In this document: positions 1-11,200 of the stretch, piece after piece
Position numbering within the stretch: position 1 is the first letter of the stretch
Layout: each line of letters starts with the position of its first letter
From: Apoderus coryli
Taxonomy: Eukaryota > Arthropoda > Insecta > Coleoptera > Attelabidae
Direction of reading: 5' to 3'
DNA: 64,000 bases
Assembly (NCBI GenBank): GCA_911728435.2
Contig: OU452208.1
Coordinates: forward strand, 4,712,001-4,776,000
The notes under the pieces: model-generated
What the model was told of the DNA's origin: nothing
The model's input: only the letters and a program-made list of their open reading frames with translations
The model's database searches: none
Program-made: the position numbers and the translations under genes

Positions 1-135
1 AAATTTAGGTAAGCAAAATTATTTATATTTTTTTAACTTCAAGAAGTAGTCCATTCTCTCAGTGGAGTGCAATGTATTAAAACAAAGCAAACGAAACGTC
101 ACCTCCACAAATTGTTTCATCCAAAATCATTTTAA

Positions 136-177
136 GTGAAACATGTTTCGAAAGCAGTAGCTTTCATCATCAGTCAC
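136..177 (-). ncRNA. Hammerhead ribozyme motif (type I), Penelope-type
   Basis: Read on the minus strand: stem I 5' strand GUGA (174-177), core CUGAUGA (167-173), one unpaired U, stem II GAAAG/CUUUC with a six-base loop, core GAAA (146-149), palindromic mini stem III (ACAUGU), cleavage-site U at 140, then UCAC (136-139) closing stem I. All core bases are present. The context resembles the region at 60721-60800 next to a Penelope-like ORF, so this is probably a remnant of a Penelope terminal repeat. Confidence 0.7.
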
Positions 178-319
178 AAACTGTGTAAACAGTGTCATAA
201 CCATGTCGGACCAAACATTAAATTGTTTATTTGGTGCGAACGAACACCCAATTGCTACATAGAGGTGAAATTTTAGTTAGTAAATTTATACTTCTTGTCT
301 ATATTAAAAAAAGAACAAA

Positions 320-1605
320 ACACTATATCCGGTAAAACCTGTGCACTAAGGGATCGCAGTGGCGGCTCGTGGGTAATTTTATTAGGTAGGCACTAAGTAA
401 AAAATGGATGTGAAGGAAAAGGCTCCGCAAGCGAAATTTTTTTAGATTATCAAGGTCAAGCGCCTTAGATGTAAAGTAGGAAATTTTCAAGGTAAAAAAG
501 AACACGTTAAAATACGGGTTTCGTAAGGTAAATCTTATTTTTTTTTATTTTTAAAAATTGTGCCCCATTCACTACTATACGAAATCCAATACATAATCAA
601 ATACAAATAAAATACAAAATTATTTGTATTGAATAAACATTAATATTAAGCTAGCTAATTACTACTTACCGCTACTGCAACAAGTTGTGCAGCGCAACCA
701 CTAATCTTTACTTGTACTAGTCAAAATATTATTACTATCATTATTAAATAATTAAATACATACATTTTTTAATCAATGGCACTAATATTTAAACAACAAA
801 CGAACAAATAGTTCAAACGTAATGTAAAAAACAGTAAACAAAAATACCTAACATACAAATCGAAATTCGTGCAAATAGTATACGCTCAGAAAAATAAATA
901 AAAATAGAAATGTCATCTAATTTCAATGTTTGTCTTCATAACAGAAAGGTCAATATTTACCTTTTTAATGACAGAAGGAGTGCATGTAAACAAATGCCAG
1001 TGGCGTAGTATAATTCTTTTGAAATTGTGGTTGTAGTTTCCAATAATAAATACATACCTACGCAGGAACTGTCGCATTTTTTTCAAATATAATTTATTAA
1101 ATAATATATGTCTGGGATTAAAAGGAAATACTTTCTATATATTATGAAAATATTTATTATTAAATGCAAAGGTATATAATTATGAATTTTTAATTACATA
1201 AATTAATAGTATATTATGCGATACACCGATATCATATATTTCCGAAATTATGAAAAATACCGTTTTGTCGAGCGATTTCTGAAGCTAGTTGTTAAATCTG
1301 TTCCATCTAAATCTGATCTGGATGTGGAAGTACTAAAAATGATAAAAACAATTTTACATGAATTAATTATAAGTAATTTCAGGATTATGAGCATACTTTT
1401 CTTTTTCAATTGTCAATCCTTCAGGTGTCTTCTTTCTTATCTTACTACTAGGCTTATTAAAACTGAAAAATTGTTGTTTATTGATGTACCTACTGTTATT
1501 TAATATAGTTAAGCTTTACTTATAGTTGGTTTTTGTATGCATTGCTCTGTAAATGGAACTTGTTCTGTTGAGTAATAAAGCTATTATTATTATTTATGCC
1601 TAATC
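320..1605. other. AT-rich intronic stretch without recognised genes
   Basis: Presumably intron of RalGAP alpha. I see only AT-rich sequence, two isolated CAGTGGCG motifs (about 358 and 1003) in the same orientation, and a 95-codon open frame at 1216-1503 that matches nothing I recognise. Confidence 0.5.
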
Positions 1606-1615
1606 TTGATTGTAG

Positions 1616-2290
1616 ATTTACCAATAACGCGAAAAATTGAAACGGAAAACGAATACGTCATGTGTCGTGTGAGTTTAATCATGTGGATTACAAATTATAT
1701 GCACCAGACAAAACGTGTTAGTCAGAGCAACAACGAGGCTGGTCCTCCATCTATTGCCAGTCAAACGCATCATGGGCCTAGTAGTCACGAAGACGACCAT
1801 CAGGAATCTACTCATCCTAGCTTAGATTCGAGTAAGTATTGTATTTTTCATTTAGAAAATCTTCAGTTGTACTCCTGATTTAATTCATATTCCAGGAATC
1901 GATTGTGCTTTAATTAGAATTTTCTTTTTTCAAGCAATTTCTCTACAAACCACCAAAACTGTAACAGACGAAGAGACCGCCTCGCAAATAGTTCGTGATG
2001 TATTATGTAGTTCACGTATAAACGTAAATTTCATCCATGAACTTTATCGACAAGCATTTCTTTTGAATTTTAATCATGTGGTGGCTATCCGGAAGATTAT
2101 TGCAACATACAAAGATCTGATACAAGGCAATGTTGTTGAACTGCCACTGTACGCTTTAGAACCGCCTGAGGATTTAGTGGCACGTGAGGAAACGTTTGGT
2201 AATGAAAATGGTCGAATGGGACGGCTGAGGACCGATTCGTATTTGGGAGCGATTCATAAAGAGAATCTGTTGGTTAGAGCTGGTATGCAG
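1616..2290 (+). CDS. RALGAPA1: RalGAP alpha exons 1-2 of this window
   Basis: Exon 1616-1831 reads [15 protein letters not shown], matching the family stretch before the acidic linker, then a Ser/His-rich low-complexity linker. Its acceptor (TTGATTGTAG) is weak, so the exact 5' edge is uncertain. Exon 1935-2290 has a good acceptor and donor and contains [17 protein letters not shown], corresponding to SKRSNVNFVTEIFRQAF in the human protein. This is the most N-terminal part visible. Confidence 0.85.
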
Positions 2291-5200
2291 GTAATTAAAA
2301 AATTTATTGAATTTTTTTGAAATTCACACATTTTATTTATTCATACTGGTTGGGCAATTGCCTAAAAAGTACAGGAAATGTTTCTTAATATGATAATAAT
2401 TTTCCCAACATCGTTTTAGTTCACGGGCTATAATTGCCGTACGTCGTTCTGGTCTATTACTAGTGTTCCATGTCGCAAAGTTCAAATGTTTAACTGTATT
2501 ATTATTTCGACTGCAAATGGTTATCTAGGCGGGCGGATGGGTGGACTGAGTATGGTTAGGGCACCTTTCATAGTCCCCTCCCCATGCGGGTTGAGCAGAG
2601 TGGACCCTAAAATTGCTCAGTCACAAGTGTAGGACACCAGCAGCTCCACAGTCTCAAATCTTGAAGCTGAACGGCCATCACACACTAGGAGCTTCCAGAT
2701 TACACAATCCTGCTCCCGTCGCGACTCCTCGATCGCTGCAGGGCTTTTAGTGAACCACGGTCATCGACTGCCATCCGCCAGCACCCACGTAGTAGTCAAT
2801 AACTACTAGGCATAGGCAAGTCTAGCGACACGACCGCAATCACTATCCACGCGACCAGGCACTTTACTACCATGATCGCGTCGACAGGTGCTTGAAAATG
2901 TGGGCATCTCTCGCTCGCAGCGTCTGCTATTCTATTACGGACTGATTTTGACATAGCTGACTATATTGTGAATTATTTTTCTAAATAGGAACAGAATATT
3001 GAAATGTTTTAACTCTACCGAAATAATTTTTGTTACAGAATCTTTTCCAATTATTCATGACTCAAGCAGCAAACGTATTTCTTTTGGAAGTGAATCCACA
3101 AATTCCAAAAATGTTAGAAGAACAAACTGACGCTTGTAAGAGGGTACTTAACATCTATCGGTATATGGTGATGAATACTAGAATGGACAGCAACACTTGG
3201 TAAGTGTTATTAATCCAATATACATAGTTTGCTAATATTATTTTGTCGCAAATTTCAGGGAGCAACTGTTGCTAGTTCTGTTACAAATCACATCATTAGT
3301 GTTGGGTGAAAATCCGCCCAAAAAGAAGATGCAAACATTAGGAGGAAAGTTAGCACCAGCAATATTTCAAACGCTTATAGTCACTTGGATTAAAGCTAAC
3401 TTAAATGTGGTGATTTCAAGGGAATTGTGGGACAGGTTTTTACATGTGTTGACCTCATTAACGAATTGGGAAGATCTGATTAAGGAATGGGCGGTATGTA
3501 TGTCTAACTTATTTGGTAGTTAGTTAGGTAGGTTCAAAGTGAGTGGGACTGCACAGGACCCTCCACTGCGACCACAGAGGGTCTATTGTGGCTCATACCT
3601 ATTTATGTTTTACCCAACAGCTGAATCTTTCGTCCAGCTTCCTTTTCCGAGTGAAAGGTCTATTGAATAAATGATCATGTGAAATTGTCCGAAGTGCTAA
3701 AGTTTATAATTTGCATAGACGTTTGGTATTCCTATACATTTATATTATATTTCAGAAAACTTTGGAAACTCTGACTAGAGTTCTTGCACGTCATGTTTAT
3801 AACCTAGATCTGACAGACTTACCACTGGATCGAGTGAATGAACCCAAATCGAAGCGGTCACGCAAAGCGCCTTCTTTAAAACATGGAAATGGTGCTACTG
3901 GGGGTGTGCTAGAGTCTCGTGAACATGCGGCAGTAAATAGGTATGAGTAGTTGGTACATTTGAAAAAATATCATGAAGAGATGATTAAGGTTTAATATTC
4001 ATATGATCCCGTAAAGGCTAAAGTGCTAAGCAGTACGGTGAAGGTTTATTTATTTATATATTCAAGTAATATTAATAATAATAATCCATCTGGAGGACCC
4101 GTATTGCCATAACATCGGGCGACATCCTTCAGAAGTGGCGGGACACACATAAGGGTAGTGCAGCAGTATATTCATGACATTGGCATGGAGTTTGGGCCCG
4201 ACAAATGTGCGATTGTCCATCTTAAGAAAGGACGCCTAGCTGAACACGGAAAAGACGTGCAGTTGGTGGATGTAAGCGTCTTATCAGAGTTTTCGGGAAA
4301 GAATAAAGTCGCTACAACAAATATGCTCGCTGTTCCAATCCTCCTTTACTCATTTGGGGTGTTAAAATACGTCATAGCGGAGCTGCGCGAACTTGACGTG
4401 AAGACGCGAAAGATGATGACATTGGAACGAGGTCATCATCCTAAGGCATCCGATCCAAGGCTTTGCCTCCCACGACATGGAGTGGCCGAGGAATCTTAAG
4501 TTTGGAGTGTATGCGTGGTAGAGTGGTACTGGGCGCAGCCTGCGAGATAATTAGAGGTAGAGATCCGTATCTCCGCATGGTACTAGATCACGAGCGTGCG
4601 GGGATTGGAACGTTTCTATTTTCGACGGCACAACGAGTGGCAAATGAACTCTCCTTGATACTTGACGACCGGCGACCGCGTGAAGGCTCAATCACTGAGT
4701 TAGATCGCGCAAACCCGAAGGCCCGCATAAAGGAGGCAGAGATCAGCAGGCTTTTTAACCTTCATAAGGACAAGCCCCTTTACGGTGTCTTCTATAACAC
4801 CATTGAGGACTTGGATTTGTCGAAGCCGCTGACCTTCTCCTTTCTAAAATCCGGCGGGCTAAAGTCAGAGACGGAGGGTTTCATTATTGCCTGTCAGGAT
4901 GGGCTACTAAACGCCTTAGCATACCGTAGTCTCATTATGGGTCTTGAGATGTAGAGCTTGCCATTCCTCGCCAGAGACTAATGCATTCGTTATCGGCTTG
5001 TCCGAGATATGCTATCTCTGGTTATATTCATCGCCATGATGCGGCATTACGGGTGCTGTATTTCCATCTACGGCATTCGTACGGTATTGAGCAAACCCCG
5101 GTGCTGCCGTACGTTCCTGCAGATTTTCCGTCCGTAATAGGTAATGAGGCATGTACCATTTATTGGAACTGTCCGTTGTCTACGCTCAGGCTTGCAATAC

Positions 5201-8200
5201 CGAATAAGCCTGACATCGTTCTCGTTGACAAGCCGAACAAAAAGATCTTCATCATAGAGTTCTCGGCTCCGACCGAGACGAACATTATTGTTAAAAAGAG
5301 CGAGAAACGGAGGAAGTATCAGCAGCTCTTCTATGACCTTCGTAGGATGTACCCTCGACGCCCTCCTGGTCCGCGTGGTTTTGATTATAGGGTCATTGGG
5401 GGGCATGCGACATACGCTGACCTCAAATGTGCAGAAGATCCCTGCTTGCCATAATATGGAGAAAACTTAGCAAGCAGGATGCAGAAGTTGCGTCTGCTTA
5501 GGGCACATGAGTCTGGGGTTCTCACTCACTAACCATGCGGAGTATGGAGTGGATGAGAACTAAACGATCCGCCATGCTCTCCTGACACCTGCCGGGGTCG
5601 GAGACGGTAGGAACGATGCGGGGCCGTCTCTCTATACGCCTCAGACAAGTATTTTCTTTCTCGAGCTGGGGGGTACAGACAGAGGGACAATCTGATGTTT
5701 TAAGACCGAATTATGTATTATTATTCTTTAATTTGACGTAAAAAGAGAAAGAGCTTTTGTTACTGCAAGTTTAATAATAACATGCGGATAATCTAAGTTT
5801 TACGTTTTTATATTTATTTTGTTTTAGACAAGATTCTGCTACAGTACCTGACGGCAATGGATTTTCAAAGAAAAATCGATTAGTATTATCGAGAAGCTAT
5901 AGTGAAACTAGTCTTAATGTGAAACGAAGAATGAGTTACAGGCAGAGCAATGTAAGTCTTAGTAATAACCGCATTGAATTAATCGATCTTAACAACATTG
6001 TATCGAAGAGTAGTCTGGACATTCTCCAGCTTTTCGATACCTTCTGATTCTATCGCTGTTGCTAGTGTTCAACATAATATAGAATATTCCCTCGGCATAA
6101 CAGTTATTTTTGTTTTAAAGCCGAAGAAACGTCGATCGCGTTCATTGGATACTCTCACACAACCAGATACAGAATCGACTGATCGAACTCGTTCACCGTC
6201 GCCTGCGCCCTCTAGCGGTTTGGAGAGTAATTCAATTAAGGATTCGCCTATACCACTTGATGTCATGTCAACGGAATGTCACCAGACGCTTGAGGTTTCC
6301 GGCGAACACAGGTTAGATTCATTTGTATTGTACTATTTAAAGCAAAACATTACCTAGTATTCAACACTTAGCTTTATCGCTTCTACCAGGTTTACCAGTG
6401 GAGCTGGAAATTTTAAAGTGTCGTAGTTTTAATTTGAGTTCACGCGTGAAGGTTTGGTATTTTTACGAATTGCTTGTTTCATAATGTAACAAGACTTTCA
6501 GTTATGTTGGAAATTTTAACCAGGCCGTTTCGTTGATCCACAACTCATCAGTGGTGATCGGCACGCAATGTGATTCAAATTACCAACATTTACAAAGAGC
6601 TTTTACTAGCACGAGATACCGATTGACAACAAGAAAGTCTTGTTACATTCTGCAACAAGCAATTCGTAAATAAAGCCTCCCGCTAGGGAATTCGGGCAAT
6701 AGGATTTAATGGAGTTGTTACTTCTTGTCCGGCCATCGTTTATAAACTTTGTTTCACCGGGATATTGCTTGCTCACACTAGATGTCGCCATATACATCTT
6801 GTTTTGTAGTTAGCGCTATTTATTAAATATTCTACGATAAGTAGGAGTACAATCCACTCATACAATTACGTCATGAGTAAAAAAGCAAGGCTGACAAGAG
6901 AGACAAGCTGGAGTGCGAAACTAAAATAAATATATCACGTGACTAACCCAGCTTATCCAACTAGAGAGAAGCGACCTAAGGCGAATTACAGACCTTTTTA
7001 CGGGACACCACCCAGTGAAGTACCATCTCAAAAAGATGGGCCTAACCGCGGACGATACATGGCAGTTTTCTGCAAAAGTCTAAAACACCTTGGAGGGTTG
7101 ACTAACACCCGACGAGGCAAGGAATTTAGCCCCCAGAGAAATCATCAACTTCATAAAAAGTGTGGGACAGCTGGGCAATTCATAGATTAGAGTCATTCAC
7201 AAAAGATCTTCTGCAAGTCGAAGTGGGGGGAGGCCAAAACCGCCTAAACGACTCCGATAAAACAATCTACAACCCAGTCCGATTCGTATTTTTATTTTGG
7301 GATTTTCGTATTAATTTTGTGTTTCCGGCACATATAATCCTCAGTTACAAATTACAAATATTTGAAGTTTGAAATCACATTAACGTCCAGCAAGAGCCAT
7401 ACAATTATATACATTTAAAATGGCTTCTCCGTATGTTGAAGAATGATCGCTTGGGAACCGAAGTTATCGGAGTGAGTTGATCACGGCGCTTTCGCGTGCC
7501 ACAGCAAATCTCTCTTATAATAATAATAGTGAACAAAAACAAATATTAATCATCGAAAATCACTTTATTGTTTTTCAAAATATTCCCCATGAAGATCTAT
7601 ACACTTTTGCATGCGTTTGAACCGATTGTCGAAGCACTTTTGCCACTCTGATTGAGGTATCTCCAAAACATGCATTCTGAATGCAGCAACCACTTCTTCT
7701 GGTGTCGAAAAACGTTGACTTCTCAGTTTGTTTTTTACGTACGGGAATAAAAAGAAGTCATGCGGTGCCAAGTCAGGACTATACGGCGGATGACTCATCA
7801 AATCGATGTTTTCGGTGCTCAAAATTGCAGTTGTTTGAGCCGATGTGTGAGAGCTCGCATTGTCGTGGTGAAGAGTCTTCGGCGGTTGGTTTTCCTGATT
7901 TCTTGAAAGACAACTGGCTAACAAATGGTTGTGTACCACTCGGAATTGACTGTTCAGCGTTGTTCTAGTGGTAAAATAGGCGACCATTTGCTTGGAGGTG
8001 CTTCGTGCGCGAACAACTTTTGTTGGATTTGGCTCATCTTGAAACACCCATACCGTCAACTTTAAACTTTATATAATAAAAACTGATTAAACAAAAAGCC
8101 CTTCAATTAAAAGAATATCAAAACTTACGGAACTTTATACAATTCACTACTTCAGAATGAGAAAGAAATGGACTCAGTCTTTATACAGATACTTTAAATC

Positions 8201-11200
8201 ATAAAAAAAAACTAGAAAATAATTCTTGACTGAAAATTATACCTAGTCCAAAAACAAATTAAAATATTTAATTTAACATTTTAAATTAGAGAAAACACGC
8301 CTTGACTGAACCAACGCTAGAACTATTCTGCTCTTAAAGTCTTATTGCCTTTCCAGAATTGCCTCATAAAAGTCACATAGTAGGTAATACAAAATGAAAA
8401 TAAACCAATCAGAAAAAAGCGCCATTTTACGATATATACCCAAATACATTTACAGGGTGAGAACATTACAAAATAAGATACATTTTTATTTGTATGTCGA
8501 CTTTAATAAAGATTCTTAATTTTGGAGTTCGCGACTGGACAAAAACCCATAATTTTGTATGTGCCCGTTATTTTGATATGGGAAACCGTGACGCCTTCCA
8601 ACTAGCTTTTTGTATATAATAAAAAATGTTCGACATTTAATTTGCATGAAGATATATCGATAGTTTTGAGTGTTTAGACCACCCGGTATTTCCAACATCT
8701 GGTTATCTTTCCAACATGTCATTCTTCGAATAAGAAAAAAGGTTGTTCTTTTAGGTACCTAACAATTCCTTTAGGCAAAGATAATACTTGTATTACTTGC
8801 AGATGTTGTAAAACCCATATCAAAGGAAGATAAGATACATAGAAAACATACCCTTGAATTTTATGACTGAGTTTAGAACATTTGTATACAATCTACTTAA
8901 ATAATATTCCCAAACTAATATAAACTATAAAACTCAGACCCAAATATAGTGTAGGACAAAAGTAAATTCCATTGCCCGTCCGTCTTATTACAGGGGATCC
9001 AACGCGAACAATTTTTTTTGACAGTCAAATGTTTATGCAATATTAAATGTATGCTGGCCCCACTAATGCCTAAGGTTGTCTCAATCTGTTGATAGGTCAC
9101 ATGACGATCTTGCAATATCAGTTCGCGCACAGCATCAATGGTTTTCGGAACAAAAACTGATTTTGGACGACCTTCACGAAATTTGTCTTGGAGTGAACTA
9201 CGACCACGATTGAATTCACCATACCAGCGATAAACACTGGTCCTTGATGGAGCTTCATCGCCAAAAATTGAATTAAGGTCATCCATGCACTGTTGCTGAG
9301 TTAGTCCACGTTGAAAGTTGTAAAAAATAATCGCATGAAAATGTTCAGGATTTAATTCAATTTTTGGGCCGAGATGAATCTTTTAAGTTACTGTAACCAA
9401 CACAAATAGCGCTCGTATGTCAAAACGTTCTGAGTACGTATAACCTCAAAAATGTCCAACTTTACGATAGAGCTGTCAGTTGCCAGATTGCAACACCAGG
9501 GTTGCCAAAGGCAACCCTCGTAGGAGTAACACATATTCTGAAACATGCATCCATACTAAAAATTATTGACACATTATTACATTTTCAAAAACGTAGCTTA
9601 CATACATTCATAATTGTTAAACATTAAATATATACGTTACACATTATATTACTGGTCCTATGAACTTGCAGAGGTGTGGTTTGTGGTGGTTCGGTACGTG
9701 GTTGGTTACCAGATGTCGCTGTCATTCTGTGGAAGCGAATGTTGGGTGCATTAGGTGATGTCAATCAGATATCCGATCCAAAACTTCATGCACAGGTATG
9801 GTTCCGTTTATATTTTAGATTTCTTTGTTCAATAAATATTCAGTTGTAGCGAATTTACGTTATCTCGTTCAAGACCCCTAAAAAGGGGTCCCTTATATTA
9901 AATATGTTATGGTTATTTATTGCTCTGTGTGTTTATTTTTATATATTTTCTTTCAATTAGTTTTATTTGAGTTGTGTACGCGTTTACAAGCGATAATTTT
10001 AAATTTGATAGCGACCCAGATTAAGTCAAGAACATAAAATGACGTAAAAACGTGCCTCGGTTTAACAAAACGATGTAAGTGACATGACTTGTCATCTTAT
10101 GTTTTGTTAAACTAAACGATTGAAGTAAAGGATCAGCATTCGTGCCCAGGTATCGCGTTACCTGCTGCGTTTAGCCGTTATTGTTTCTATTACTCTACCC
10201 CAAATTTTTCTGTCGGTTTATTTGACCAAAAAATTGCCATGCTATAAATTTTTGTTTTCAGGTGTTCGATTATCTGGCTAAATTGACAGATAGCTTAATA
10301 AAGATCCACCGCAACCAAGGCATTTCCACGGACCATATTAGTACTCCTCAGGCGCCCGAATTAATACCACCATTAACTCTAATTGTACCATGGTGTTTTG
10401 GTGCGTTTCAACTACCCGATACATATGAAGCTGGCAAATTGAACGCATTAAGACTGCTGTGTACTGTTACGTTGAACTGTGATGCGAAACATAGGACGTA
10501 TTTACCACAGTTTTACTGTTTTTTACATAAAGGTAAATCATTTCATTTACTTTCAAAGTGGATGCTAAAAGATTTCTAAAAGAAGCATGTAATAGTTATG
10601 TTTCTCTATGCCACTCAAACCAACAGTCCTGAATTCCCCATTAGCCCGTGGAGTATAGGTTGACTATATGTCTTGTAACGCAATAAATGCTAGTTCAAAA
10701 AATAGCAAAGCTCACACTTATTAAATGGTGTGCTGATTAAACTGGCACTACCTGCATTGCATGTTCCCGTTATAGAGCCCTCTGTGAGGTCCCTTATAAG
10801 CTTTCCAATTACTTACTATCACTCAAGGACCGCTTTAAATCTGATGAGGTTCTCATTTTTAAAATGATTTGTTGGTCTTATAATTGTAATTTTTATTATT
10901 GTATGCATTGCCTGTTGATGGTATGTCCAATTTCTGGGTTAGTTAAAGGCGGGGTTCCACCAAATTGGGCTAGGCCGCCGGCATAAATCTTTATAACTCG
11001 GCACAGCCCGTGGCATACTTGCCGTGAACAAAAATTGACTCAACTAAGGTGGCATGGATTTAGCCTTTACGATTTTCAATTAAATTAAAGTATACGTTTC
11101 TACGAAACGCCACGCTGTTAAGAATTGTTAATTTGCTTCCTTCGCTTTGATCTATTTCAGCAGATTATTATAATAATAGCCTTTATTGCTCAACATATTT

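Noticed and set aside
358..1012. CAGTGGCG motifs as possible hAT-type transposon ends
   Set aside because: Both are in the same orientation, lack a matching inverted partner and an 8 bp duplication.
1216..1503. 95-codon frame upstream of the first recognised RalGAP alpha exon
   Set aside because: Does not resemble the N-terminal region of RalGAP alpha or any family I know; AT-rich and without convincing splice sites.
5068..5406. Antisense frame opposite the R2/R4 endonuclease
   Set aside because: Shadow of the real frame on the + strand, no family features.
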